Assembly (NCBI GenBank): GCA_030692905.1
Contig: JAUYBT010000115.1
Span: forward strand, 1 to 7,129
DNA length: 7,129 bases
Direction of reading: 5' to 3'
Source: Bacteroidales bacterium
GTDB taxonomy: Bacteria > Bacteroidota > Bacteroidia > Bacteroidales > VadinHA17
Below are positions 1 to 6,127 of this stretch, in pieces. The notes below the pieces were generated by a model, which saw nothing but the letters and a program-made list of their open reading frames with translations, had not been told where the DNA came from and ran no database searches. The stretch's first letter is position 1, and every line of letters starts with the position of its first letter. Made by a program: the position numbers and the translations under genes.

Positions 1-200
1 ACCTGCTGAACAAATTTGGTTTGCTTGAAACACACAATATTCCTGATGATCAGATTGCTCAGCTTATCCTTCATGATAAAAAGAAAGCCGGCACCGATAT
101 TCATTTTGTTTTTACAGAAGGTATCGGAAAAGCAATTGTTAAAACAGTATCGGTCAGTGAGGTAATAGGTTTTTATAAAAGATTCAGAGATAAAAAATAA
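1..200 (+). CDS. aroB: 3-dehydroquinate synthase, C-terminal 66 residues (partial at 5' end)
   Basis: This is the tail of AroB, the cytoplasmic NAD- and metal-dependent enzyme that converts DAHP to 3-dehydroquinate, the second shikimate-pathway step. The frame runs from base 3 to the TAA at 198-200; everything upstream lies outside the window. The segment HDKKKAGTDIHFVF, followed by EGIGKAIV, is the conserved C-terminal stretch of AroB: a HDKK motif, a beta strand, then a glycine-containing turn. The catalytic and NAD-binding parts are not visible. The stop lies 4 bp before the aroC start, so the two genes are almost certainly co-transcribed, which supports the assignment. The main uncertainty is that only the end of the protein can be read. 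Confidence 0.92.
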   Translation, partial: LLNKFGLLETHNIPDDQIAQLILHDKKKAGTDIHFVFTEGIGKAIVKTVSVSEVIGFYKRFRDKK

Positions 201-204
201 AATT

Positions 205-1200
205 ATGAATTCCTTCGGAGTTATTTTCAGAGTTTCTCTATTTGGAGAATCGCATGGTCCGGCAATAGGTGTGATCATAGATGGGTGCCCTTCCGGTTTA
301 GCTGTGAAACCAGATGATTTTATAGCGGATATTAAAAGACGGCAGAGTGGGAGCAAAGGCACCACCAAACGTCAGGAACCAGACCGGCCTGAAATACTCA
401 GCGGAGTTTTCGATGGAGTAACAACAGGTGCTCCTATTACTTTAATCACTAAAAATAGTAATAAGATCTCCTCTGATTATGATGAATTTAAACAGGTTCC
501 CCGCCCCGGTCATGCCGATTTTGTTTCACAGGTGAAGCATTCAGGTTTTTCAGATATGCGCGGAAGCGGTCATTTTTCAGGAAGGATAACCTGGGGGCTG
601 GTTGCTGCCGGAGTTATTGCAAAAAAGATAGCCGGATCAACTGAAATATCAGCAAAGCTTATTTCCGCAGGGGGTTCTGATAATATTGAGAATGCCGTTA
701 ATGACGCTATATCATCAAATGATACTATCGGAGGTATCATTGAATGCAGAGTGAAAAACCCTCCACTTGCAATCGGTGAGCCATTTTTCTACTCTTTCGA
801 ATCTGCTGTGAGCCACATTATTTTTTCAATTCCTGCAATAAAAGGAATTGAATTTGGTGTCGGGTTTGCTGCCGCTACAATGCGCGGATCAGAACATAAC
901 GATCCATTTATAAATAGTAAAGGAAAAACATCTACAAATAACGCCGGAGGAATTAACGGCGGTATTACCAATGGAAACGAAATTATTTTCAGAATTGTCG
1001 TCAAACCAACCTCATCAACAGGTGTCGACCAGACGACCTTTAATTTTAAAGAGGGCAAAATGACAACTCTTAAAGTAAAGGGAAGGCATGATACCTGCAT
1101 TGCTTTAAGAATGCCTGTAATTGTCGAGGCTGCAACGGCAATTGCCATTGCCGATCTTATACTGATTGACAGGGGTATTCATGGAATCCGGAAGATTTAA
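205..1200 (+). CDS. aroC: Chorismate synthase
   Basis: AroC converts 5-enolpyruvylshikimate-3-phosphate to chorismate using reduced FMN; it is the last shikimate-pathway step and acts in the cytoplasm as a tetramer. All family signatures are present: GESHG at residues 14-18 with catalytic His17; RPGHAD at 100-105 with the second active-site His103; GHFSGRIT at 122-129; the flavin-loop region with MRGSEHND at 226-233 and NNAGGINGGITNG at 245-257; and RHD at 294-296 with Asp296. The second signature is the HFSGR form I associate with clostridial-type AroC, rather than the GGRSSARE form I recall from many Bacteroidota. At 331 residues it is slightly shorter than the usual 350-360, but it ends after the conserved VEAATAIAIAD helix, so it looks complete. 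The ATG is 4 bp after aroB; no clear Shine-Dalgarno is seen. Confidence 0.97.
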   Translation: MNSFGVIFRVSLFGESHGPAIGVIIDGCPSGLAVKPDDFIADIKRRQSGSKGTTKRQEPDRPEILSGVFDGVTTGAPITLITKNSNKISSDYDEFKQVPRPGHADFVSQVKHSGFSDMRGSGHFSGRITWGLVAAGVIAKKIAGSTEISAKLISAGGSDNIENAVNDAISSNDTIGGIIECRVKNPPLAIGEPFFYSFESAVSHIIFSIPAIKGIEFGVGFAAATMRGSEHNDPFINSKGKTSTNNAGGINGGITNGNEIIFRIVVKPTSSTGVDQTTFNFKEGKMTTLKVKGRHDTCIALRMPVIVEAATAIAIADLILIDRGIHGIRKI

Positions 1201-1210
1201 CCTGTTCCGG

Positions 1211-1399
1211 AACCCGCAGGTTGCATTAGGAAAGCCGCAGGTTGGATTATGTAATCCACAGGATATTGTATTAAACCCGCAGGTCATTATTTGAAAGACG
1301 CAGGTCGCATCGTGAACGCAGCAGATCAATAATTTAAACTTTCAGATCATGTTTATAAAACTGCAGCTGTCTTTTCGACAACCGCAGCTTAAATATGTA
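1211..1399 (+). repeat. Nine degenerate 21-bp tandem units
   Basis: A CAG triplet recurs at exactly 21-bp steps: 1217, 1238, 1259, 1280, 1301, 1322, 1343, 1364 and 1385. The units follow a loose consensus aanccgCAGgtynnatt; the first five are best preserved (CAGG throughout) and the last four keep mainly the CAG. The array begins 10 bp after the aroC stop. Because 21 is a multiple of three, the strongest frame on each strand shows heptad repeats (NPQV-like on plus, CGF-like on minus), but neither makes a convincing gene. It could be a minisatellite, a decayed coding repeat, or phased protein-binding sites at two helical turns. The function is unknown. Confidence 0.75.
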
Positions 1400-1425
1400 T
1401 AAAAAAAGCAGACTATTTGCAAATA

Positions 1426-1924
1426 TTACCTTACTGATTTGAATTCTAATTTTGATACCTGTCTGTACTGGGGACTTGTAGCGCCATATAACGATTTAAT
1501 ATAAACCTTTGTGTATAATGTTATATCGACGAGGCCGGTGTCAGCTTTGTAGAGAATTTCATTGCGTAAGATTCTGGCATTGCTTAAAGGTGTGGAAGCA
1601 GCAACAACGGGCAAAGGTTTTTGCGTTCCCGACAACCTGATCGGGGGTGTCGGTTGCTTTGAGTGCATTCACTACACGGGTAATCAATTTGCTTAATGGA
1701 GCAAATGCGACTTCTCTGGCTGCGACTGCGTTGCTGTATTCAGGAAGTGCTGAATTTACTGCATTAAGAGCATTTTTAGCACTGGTTAAAAGGATTTGTA
1801 ACGCAGTTAATTTGATTGAAGCTTTTGAAGGATTGTAATCTGTTCCATAACCTGCAACGAATGAGATTAAATCATTGAAGTTGGCCACATTTTTCGCATG
1901 GCCTGTTTCTGATGTACTTGCCAT
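1426..1924 (-). pseudogene. Remnant of an unnamed (probably Bacteroidota) protein family, internal deletion plus frameshift
   Basis: Two minus-strand reading frames look like the two ends of one protein. The first starts at ATG 1924-1922 (MASTSETGHAKNVANF...) and reads sensibly for about 103 residues, an Ala/Asn/Leu-rich, probably helical segment, to roughly 1616. It then runs into CCCF-type nonsense. The second frame becomes sensible at about 1614 (PVVAASTPLSNARI...) and ends with KSVR and a TAA at 1428-1426. From memory, the intact family is about 240-260 residues and has this same N-terminus and this same 'TPLSNARIxRNxxLYKA' C-terminus, joined by a central section of some 80 residues that is missing here. 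I do not know a function. It runs toward aroC, with the 21-bp array between them. The alternative is two unrelated small ORFs, which the shared family resemblance argues against. Confidence 0.7.
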
Positions 1925-2093
1925 AGTCTTAAAAATTTAAGGTTAATAATCAGTAAAATCTGCATGTTAGCGATAACATATATTGCTACATGTCAGAAAC
2001 AGCACTTTTGTGACACAGATTTTCATAATATTTTCTAACACTCATGAATTTTTTCATAGTAATTGTGATATTTTGCCTGCAGAGTTGAATAAA

Positions 2094-2114
2094 AATGTGT
2101 TAACCAAACACATT
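2094..2114. repeat. Perfect 8-bp hairpin
   Basis: The arms AATGTGTT and AACACATT are perfectly complementary around a 5-base loop. Read on the minus strand it is followed by a T-rich run, so it could act as a weak terminator for leftward transcription. No leftward gene ends just before it, so the role is unclear. Confidence 0.4.
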
Positions 2115-2118
2115 AAAT

Positions 2119-2276
2119 GCCCATAGCGGTTATTTGGCTTCGTTCAACTCGTTTTATATCACATTGATGCCCTATTGATTTATTCCCCTTTCATTATTGC
2201 TTATCTGCTGATCATTTTTGTTACCTTCGTATGCGTCAACTTGATATAAAACACTATTACGTTAGCAATAATGGGC
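2119..2276. repeat. Complex inverted-repeat site, attC-like candidate A
   Basis: Several arms are symmetric about one centre. GCCCAT (2119-2124) pairs with ATGGGC (2271-2276), and GTTTTATATCA (2151-2161) pairs perfectly with TGATATAAAAC (2242-2252). A GTTCAAC box (2142-2148, fits RYYYAAC) lies outside the left inner arm, and GTTAGCA (2261-2267, close to GTTRRRY) lies outside the right one. A second, crossing repeat pairs CATTATTGCT (2192-2201) with AGCAATAATG (2264-2273). The box-stem-stem-box order and the 126-bp span from 2142 to 2267 fit the general form of an integron attC site. However, the two spacers differ (2 and 8 bases), so this is a tentative call. Confidence 0.35.
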
Positions 2277-2302
2277 GGTGCCGACACGGACATATAGAAT
2301 CA

Positions 2303-2334
2303 TTGATCTCAGATCATAAAAAATTGTATCTTTG
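2303..2334 (+). promoter_or_regulatory. Bacteroidota-type promoter for the MNT/HEPN pair
   Basis: A perfect -7 element TATCTTTG (TAnnTTTG) occupies 2327-2334, and a TTG at 2303-2305 lies 21 bp upstream in -33 position. The ATG of the next gene is at 2342, only 7 bp after the -7 element, so the transcript would be leaderless or nearly so. Confidence 0.7.
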
Positions 2335-2341
2335 TGATTAG

Positions 2342-2671
2342 ATGAATAATTCCATGAAAAACAATGATCAAATAGTTGAAGTAATTAAAAAGACTGCTCA
2401 CGAATACCTTCCTGACGCTGAAGTACTTCTCTTTGGATCACATGCCAGAAATGAAGCTTCGCCAGAAAGCGATTATGATATTCTCCTTATTACAAAAACC
2501 GAACTTTCACCAAAGGAGAAACTTCCACTCAGGACCAAGATCAGAAAATCACTATTGCTTATCGGCATTCGTTCTGATATCTTAATTCAGAGCAATTTAG
2601 AGGTAGATAAAAAGAAAAAACTACCTGGGCATATTGTAAGAAAAATCCTAAGAGAAGCTATCTTGCTATGA
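2342..2671 (+). CDS. MNT-type minimal nucleotidyltransferase, likely antitoxin partner
   Basis: This is a 109-residue minimal nucleotidyltransferase of the DNA-polymerase-beta superfamily. The GSHAR motif at residues 32-36 and SDYD at 43-46 (metal ligands Asp44 and Asp46) form the active-site signature, and Asp79 in IRSDILI is the probable third acidic residue. In studied MNT-HEPN (MntA-HepT) systems, the nucleotidyltransferase transfers AMP from ATP to the HEPN toxin and silences it; that role is inferred here from family and context. The stop overlaps the start of the HEPN gene by four bases (ATGA, 2668-2671), the typical coupled arrangement. ATG 2342 is chosen because it sits just downstream of the promoter; a second in-frame ATG at 2354 (Met5) would also keep the whole domain. 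All key residues are intact. Confidence 0.9.
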   Translation: MNNSMKNNDQIVEVIKKTAHEYLPDAEVLLFGSHARNEASPESDYDILLITKTELSPKEKLPLRTKIRKSLLLIGIRSDILIQSNLEVDKKKKLPGHIVRKILREAILL

Positions 2672-3060
2672 CAAAAGACCAGAATGACTATTTGAAAAAC
2701 TGGCTTTTTCGTGCAAACGAAGATATTGCAGTCATTGAGAATCTTTCTGAATCCGGACCTGAATTATATGCTAGCACTATTTGTTTTCACGCTCAACAAG
2801 CTGTAGAAAAATTTCTTAAAGCATTCCTCGTCTTTCATAATATAGATTTTCCAAAAACTCACGATTTAGAATTTCTTCTTTTCGAATGCCAAAAAATTGA
2901 CCAATCAGGTTTCGATTTTGATTTTGGTAGCTTAACAGATTTTGGAGTTAGTCTCAGGTATCCCGACGACTTTTTTGTACCAGATAAAGAAGATACAATT
3001 CTATATCGAGATATTGCACTTGAAGTAAAAAAGGTCGTGGCGGGCAAAATAAAAATTTAA
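2668..3060 (+). CDS. HEPN domain protein, probable toxin of an MNT-HEPN pair
   Basis: This 130-residue protein looks like the HEPN family usually assigned to PF05168. It has the N-terminal W-LxRAxxD helix (residues 12-19), the conserved FHAQQAVEKFLKAFL helix (40-54), KTHDLEFLL (64-71) with a conserved His, and RYPDDFF near the C-terminus (97-103). HEPN toxins are typically ribonucleases that act as dimers. The classical R-x4-6-H catalytic motif is not present after Arg97, since no histidine follows at the right spacing, so RNase activity cannot be assumed. Translation is coupled to the nucleotidyltransferase gene by an ATGA overlap. The stop codon lies within an ATTTAAC box (3055-3061), directly before a hairpin repeat. 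The family call is firm; the toxin role is inferred. Confidence 0.88.
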   Translation: MTKDQNDYLKNWLFRANEDIAVIENLSESGPELYASTICFHAQQAVEKFLKAFLVFHNIDFPKTHDLEFLLFECQKIDQSGFDFDFGSLTDFGVSLRYPDDFFVPDKEDTILYRDIALEVKKVVAGKIKI

Positions 3061-3137
3061 CATACCACTATTGCATTCGATTGGCAAAAGATAATGAGAT
3101 CTGAAGACAATATCCTTTGCCAATCTTCTCATTAGCC
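3055..3137. repeat. Hairpin repeat, copy 1 (attC-like candidate B)
   Basis: The repeated unit is 3076-3135 and matches 4224-4284 with only about four differences by eye. Its outer stem pairs GATTGGCAAAAGATA with TATCCTTTGCCAATC (one mismatch). On the left, an ATTTAAC box (3055-3061, fits RYYYAAC) overlaps the HEPN stop; on the right is CTTCTC and then ATTAGCC (3131-3137), where a canonical attC core would have GTT. The tip of the hairpin is less symmetric than in copy 2. Confidence 0.55.
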
Positions 3138-3166
3138 GCAAGGTATTCAGCGACATGGGAAAACAA

Positions 3167-3174
3167 TAAATTTT
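3167..3174 (+). promoter_or_regulatory. Weak possible -7 element
   Basis: TAAATTTT matches TAnnTTTG at seven of eight positions and lies 4 bp before the membrane-protein ATG. No good -33 element is seen, so transcription may instead come from upstream. Confidence 0.25.
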
Positions 3175-3178
3175 CATT

Positions 3179-4039
3179 ATGATTAAATACTATTTAATTA
3201 ATATTTTCAACAATAGAGAAATTGTTCTGATTATTTATCTCCTAATTTTCATCAGTTGGACACTGACACAAAAGAAGATTAGAGAATCAATTTTTAATGT
3301 TCTTAAAGTACTTACTGGCAGACTTATATTTTTATCAATCATAACTTTATTACTTTATATCTCACTAATAATTTATGGACTTTATTTTTTAAAGTTTTGG
3401 GATTTTTCAATGTTAAAAGACTCTATATATTGGACCTTCGGTGTAGGTTTCATCCTAATGATGAATTCAAATAAAGCCTTACAAGAAGACCACTATTTTA
3501 AAAAGATACTTCGAGATAATTTCAAACTTGTACTGATATTAGAATTTGTAGTAGGTTTATATGTTTTTGGGCTAATCACTGAGTTTATTTTAATGCCATT
3601 CGTGATTTTCTTTTCATTGATGATAGCATATACTGAGGTTTACAAAGAATATTTTCAGGTCAAAAACCTTCTACAAATAGTTTTCGGAATCATCGGTACT
3701 GGCTATTTGATTTATTCAGGATACATGATTTATCAAGATTTTAATGAGTTTACATCATATAATACTCTAAAGTCATTTTTATTCCCAATTTTAATGACAT
3801 TTTTATTTCTACCTTTTGCATATTTCTATGCTTTATATATGCATTACGAGAGTCTATTCGTTCGATTACAATCCTCATTAAAAGATGACAAAGCACTTCG
3901 TAGATATGCTAAGAAAAGAGTTTTAATCGCAGTAAATTTTAGTCTCTTAAGACTTAAAAAGATTACATCAGGTTTTCTTTTTAATCAATGCAAGACTAAA
4001 GATGATATTAAGATGGAGATTAAGAAAAAATTGAGTTGA
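3179..4039 (+). CDS. Multi-pass membrane protein of unknown function
   Basis: I do not recognise this 286-residue protein. Hydrophobic segments lie at about 14-29, 47-71, 83-96, 114-134, 137-151, 165-186 and 200-221, suggesting six or seven transmembrane helices with short loops. No signal peptide is apparent. The last 65 residues form a basic soluble tail (DDKALRRYAKKR at 236-247, ending in KMEIKKKLS) that is probably cytoplasmic. No enzymatic motif, transporter signature or nucleotide-binding site is visible. The gene is strongly AT-rich compared with aroBC, which suggests it was acquired. It stands alone between the two near-identical hairpin repeats, 118 bp after the HEPN gene and 313 bp before the DUF4062 gene, so it is likely a self-contained module. 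A role in defence is possible only by neighbourhood. Confidence 0.8.
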   Translation: MIKYYLINIFNNREIVLIIYLLIFISWTLTQKKIRESIFNVLKVLTGRLIFLSIITLLLYISLIIYGLYFLKFWDFSMLKDSIYWTFGVGFILMMNSNKALQEDHYFKKILRDNFKLVLILEFVVGLYVFGLITEFILMPFVIFFSLMIAYTEVYKEYFQVKNLLQIVFGIIGTGYLIYSGYMIYQDFNEFTSYNTLKSFLFPILMTFLFLPFAYFYALYMHYESLFVRLQSSLKDDKALRRYAKKRVLIAVNFSLLRLKKITSGFLFNQCKTKDDIKMEIKKKLS

Positions 4040-4352
4040 AAATTAAATACCCCTAACGGCTAACACGCGCTCATAAATAATTGCCGGTGGAAATTCAATT
4101 ATCAATTATAGTGTTGTAAACAAGAACGTTAAAATTGATTATTCCTTTTATCAAACTACGTTGTTCTTCATTCGATATTGTTTACATTTGAAAGTGATAA
4201 TGAAAAACAGACTAAATATAACTTTCGATTGGCAAAAGATAATGAGGTCTGAAAGACCATATCCTTTGCCAATCTTCTCGTTAGGCACAATAATTAGCCA
4301 CTTAATATTCATATCATCAACAAAACTAAGACTAACATTTAAATCCTAAGAT
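4040..4352. other. Gene-free spacer rich in inverted repeats
   Basis: I see no convincing gene. After the membrane-protein stop come CCCTAAC (4051-4057) and GGCTAACACGCGCTC, which resemble the left boundary of cassette recombination sites. An inverted repeat pairs TGTAAACAA (4115-4123) with TTGTTTACA (4178-4186). Hairpin repeat copy 2 follows at 4224-4286. No clear TAnnTTTG promoter for the next gene is seen. Confidence 0.55.
4224..4286. repeat. Hairpin repeat, copy 2 (attC-like candidate C)
   Basis: This is the second copy of the 3076-3135 repeat. The outer stem GATTGGCAAAAGATA/TATCCTTTGCCAATC is capped by an inner perfect stem GGTCT-GAA-AGACC. On the right, GCCAATC (4268-4274), a 5-base spacer TTCTC and GTTAGGC (4280-4286) reproduce the form of an integron right-hand simple site (RYYYAAC, 5-6 bases, GTTRRRY); GTTAGGC is an exact core. 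On the left only an AAC (4220-4222) stands opposite the GTT, so the left half is weak. Confidence 0.55.
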
Positions 4353-5198
4353 ATGTCATACAAAGCAAACGTTTATAATGTGATGTTAGCATCACCAAGC
4401 GATGTGATCGAGGAACTTAAAATTGCCCGGGAAGTTGTCCTAGAATGGAATAATATTCATTCAATATCAAAAAAAATTGTACTTCTTCCAATAGATTGGG
4501 AATATAATTCATATTCAAGTTTTGGAGATCGACCTCAAGAAATCCTTAACCAACAAATTCTTAAAAACGCTGATTTACTTGTTGGAATATTTTGGACAAG
4601 AATTGGAACACCAACAGGTAAAGCTATTAGTGGAACAGTCGAAGAAATTGAGGAACATATTAAATCAGGAAAACCAACAATGCTTTACTTCTCAAATAGA
4701 CAGATTAATCCGGACAAGATTGACGATGAACAATACAAAGCAGTAATTAACTTAAAAACAGAATATCAAAAGAAAGGATTGACATATTCTTTTGAGTCAA
4801 GTGATCATTTTCGCTCTCAGTTTCAAAGGCAACTTCCTATGTTGATTAATAATACGGATTACTTTTCAGGATTCGAAGAATATCCTTTGGATTCTGTTAC
4901 AGATGTTGAACCAGAAAGTAAGAAGATTGATCTCTCACCTGAGGCTAAATTACTCTTAATTGAAGCTTCAATGGATCGACATGGACAGATAATGAAGCTT
5001 CATTTCACGAATGGATTTGCTATTCGAACAAATAATAAGAATTTAAATAAGGACAACAGCCCAAGATTAAAAGCAAAATGGGATTCTGTTTTCGGCGAAT
5101 TAATATCAAATGATTTGATTAAAGAAGTAGGATATAAAGGTGAAATATTTGAACTAACTGCAAAGGGGTATGGATTAGCTGATTTTCTTAAAACGTAA
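4353..5198 (+). CDS. DUF4062 domain protein with probable C-terminal winged-helix domain
   Basis: The N-terminal half (about 5-165) is a DUF4062 domain, an alpha/beta fold related in shape to TIR-like domains. Visible conserved elements are ASPSDV (13-18), LPIDWE (45-50), the PQEILNQQILKNADLLVGIFW strand-helix region (61-81), RIGTPTG (83-89), SGTVEEIEE (93-101) and KPTMLYFS (107-114). In other bacteria DUF4062 often sits at the N-terminus of STAND-type NTPases and in defence-associated genes, but its activity is not firmly established to my knowledge. After a linker rich in acidic residues (about 172-192), residues 195-280 (LSPEAKLLLIEA ... FGELISNDLIKEVG ... IFELTAKGYGLADFL) look like a winged-helix fold that might sense a partner or bind DNA. 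No NTPase or Walker motif is present, so this is a compact two-domain form. ATG 4353 begins directly at the first conserved strand. Confidence 0.85.
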   Translation: MSYKANVYNVMLASPSDVIEELKIAREVVLEWNNIHSISKKIVLLPIDWEYNSYSSFGDRPQEILNQQILKNADLLVGIFWTRIGTPTGKAISGTVEEIEEHIKSGKPTMLYFSNRQINPDKIDDEQYKAVINLKTEYQKKGLTYSFESSDHFRSQFQRQLPMLINNTDYFSGFEEYPLDSVTDVEPESKKIDLSPEAKLLLIEASMDRHGQIMKLHFTNGFAIRTNNKNLNKDNSPRLKAKWDSVFGELISNDLIKEVGYKGEIFELTAKGYGLADFLKT

Positions 5199-5251
5199 AC
5201 TAGACAATTAATAAGGATTTGGATATTTATTTTAAAGAAAAAAATAACTAT

Positions 5252-5310
5252 GCCTAATAAAGAGGACTTCATTTGGCATGGAGTGCCAAGAATGAAGTCT
5301 CACGTTGCAC
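5252..5310. repeat. Bulged hairpin after the DUF4062 gene (attC-like candidate D)
   Basis: GACTTCATT (5265-5273) pairs with AATGAAGTC (5291-5299) and TGGCA (5274-5278) with TGCCA (5284-5288), with a 2-base AG bulge on the right strand and a 5-base loop. GCCTAAT (5252-5258, one change from RYYYAAC) lies 6 bases to the left and GTTGCAC (5304-5310, near GTTRRRY) 4 bases to the right. No T-run follows, so it is not a normal intrinsic terminator. The bulged stem and outer boxes resemble a short attC site. Confidence 0.4.
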
Positions 5311-5463
5311 TACAACCTGGAACCTGGCCTTGTTCTATGCACTTACCACCGGAATTTGTGCTCCATTTGCAACCTGCTTTCAGGTTTGTTGCGTGGGTTT
5401 TGTATTGTCTTCTGGTGTCTTTTTCCTGACTTCAGCACCGGGCCAAAATTATTTATTATCCAT
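5311..5463. other. Gene-free spacer before the REP block
   Basis: I see no coding sequence. It holds the left copy of a 20-bp direct repeat (5326-5345) and an imperfect hairpin with arms near GCAACCTG (5369-5376) and CAGGTT (5381-5386). Confidence 0.5.
5326..5345 (+). repeat. Left copy of a 20-bp direct repeat flanking the REP/transposase block
   Basis: This 20-mer, beginning ggccttgttc, matches 6408-6427 at 19 of 20 positions in the same orientation, and the similarity continues loosely to GGAAT on the right of both. The copies lie outside the transposase block on either side. Confidence 0.6.
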
Positions 5464-5700
5464 TACCGTCGGTTTTAACCGACGGTAAGAGGTACTATTT
5501 TCCCGGGACTTTAGTCCCTCAGGGTTTGTTGGGCTAAAGCCCTTAAGATATATGATTCTGAAACCGTTGGCTGAAGCCAACGGTAATTGATTAATTAGAG
5601 ATGAGAAGAAAATAGCAGAACAGTCTATTTATTACAGTCTCAATTACCATCGGTTTTAACCGACGGTTAGAGGTACTACTTTTCCTGGGACTTTAGTCCC
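5464..5700. repeat. Left REP palindrome cluster
   Basis: Six palindromes are visible: R1 at 5464-5487 (11-bp arms), R2 at 5505-5518, R3 at 5531-5542, R4 at 5563-5584 (10-bp arms), R1 again at 5646-5667 with one mismatch, and R2 again at 5687-5700. The R1 and R2 copies recur at a period of about 181-182 bp. All have a TT, AA or GA centre. The segment 5531-5675 is repeated at 6262-6406 with a one-base indel and scattered substitutions. Confidence 0.85.
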
Positions 5701-6127
5701 TCATCTTTTGAAGGTTGTACTCTGCAATTATTGAATCTAATTCTTCCTGAAATGAGATTTTTTGATGATGTTGCTCCTGATTCCGAATATATTTTCTTAG
5801 ATTATCTAATTGTGACATTCCGATTGATACAGAATAGAAATCATCTTGCCATTCAAACTTTAATCTGGTCAGTTTGTTTTTATTGATCCAGAATGAACTT
5901 TCTCCCTTTATTTTTTGCATTATTTCAGAAACGGTTTGTTTACCTCCTAAAGATATCAGAGCGTGAAGGTGTTCATGATAACCATTAATATGATCTATGT
6001 AGATACCTTTTAGTTTTGCATTATTTCGAATATGGAAAATAACTTCATTTCTTATCTCATCCCTTAAATAAGGTATCTTATTATTTGTGGTCCACACACA
6101 GTGGAGCCAGATTCTTAAATATGACAT
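5693..6127 (-). CDS. REP-associated tyrosine (HUH/Y1) transposase, IS200/IS605-like
   Basis: This is a 144-residue single-strand DNA transposase of the Y1 (PF01797) type. The protein shows the family start MSYLRIWLHCVWTTNNK, the HUH metal-binding motif H53-L54-H55 within GYHEHLHAL, the WQDDFYSVSIG region (93-103), and the nucleophile Tyr113 in LRKYIRNQEQHH with Gln117 nearby. In this family the tyrosine nicks single-stranded DNA at hairpin ends. I chose the ATG at 6127 because family members begin MSY-RIW; an in-frame ATG at 6154 would add nine residues with no family match. The last two codons and the TAA stop lie inside the R2 palindrome (5687-5700), so gene and REP are physically merged. 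All catalytic residues seem intact, so it may be active. A weak TATCTTTA (minus strand, 6164-6157) is a possible promoter element. Confidence 0.9.
   Translation of the reverse strand: MSYLRIWLHCVWTTNNKIPYLRDEIRNEVIFHIRNNAKLKGIYIDHINGYHEHLHALISLGGKQTVSEIMQKIKGESSFWINKNKLTRLKFEWQDDFYSVSIGMSQLDNLRKYIRNQEQHHQKISFQEELDSIIAEYNLQKMRD

Larger units (their letters stand above)
1925..2341. other. Gene-free stretch with inverted repeats
   Basis: I see no coding sequence here. It holds the upstream region of the minus-strand remnant, an imperfect inverted repeat (catgttagc near 1963-1971 against gctacatg at 1985-1992), a perfect short hairpin at 2094-2114, the long inverted-repeat site at 2119-2276, and the promoter of the MNT/HEPN pair at 2303-2334. 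Confidence 0.6.

Noticed and set aside
1181..1294. 37-codon plus-strand frame with NPQV heptads overlapping the end of aroC
   Set aside because: Only the first part of the array is open in this frame and it stops inside the repeats; it is explained by the 21-bp period. It is mentioned in the findings but not called as a gene.
789..1329. Minus-strand open frames over the aroC 3' half and the 21-bp array, one with repeated CGF heptads
   Set aside because: They overlap a well-supported aroC or are forced by the 21-bp repeats; there is no family resemblance and no promoter.
1211..1399. CRISPR array or attI-type site
   Set aside because: The period is only 21 bp with no spacers, and there is no core site.
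1647..1838. Plus-strand open frame of 63 codons
   Set aside because: It is antisense to the remnant at 1426-1924, whose minus-strand frames have the coherent protein character.
4161..4349. Plus-strand open frame of 62 codons before the DUF4062 gene
   Set aside because: It runs through the hairpin repeat shared with 3076-3135, where the frame is not conserved; it has no recognisable features.
5265..5299. Intrinsic terminator of the DUF4062 gene
   Set aside because: A stable hairpin is present but no T-run follows it; termination cannot be claimed.
5000..5488. Open frames antisense to the DUF4062 end (5000-5272) and over the 5265-5299 hairpin region (5273-5488)
   Set aside because: One is a shadow of a supported gene. 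The other begins inside a hairpin and reads into REP palindromes, with no family signal.
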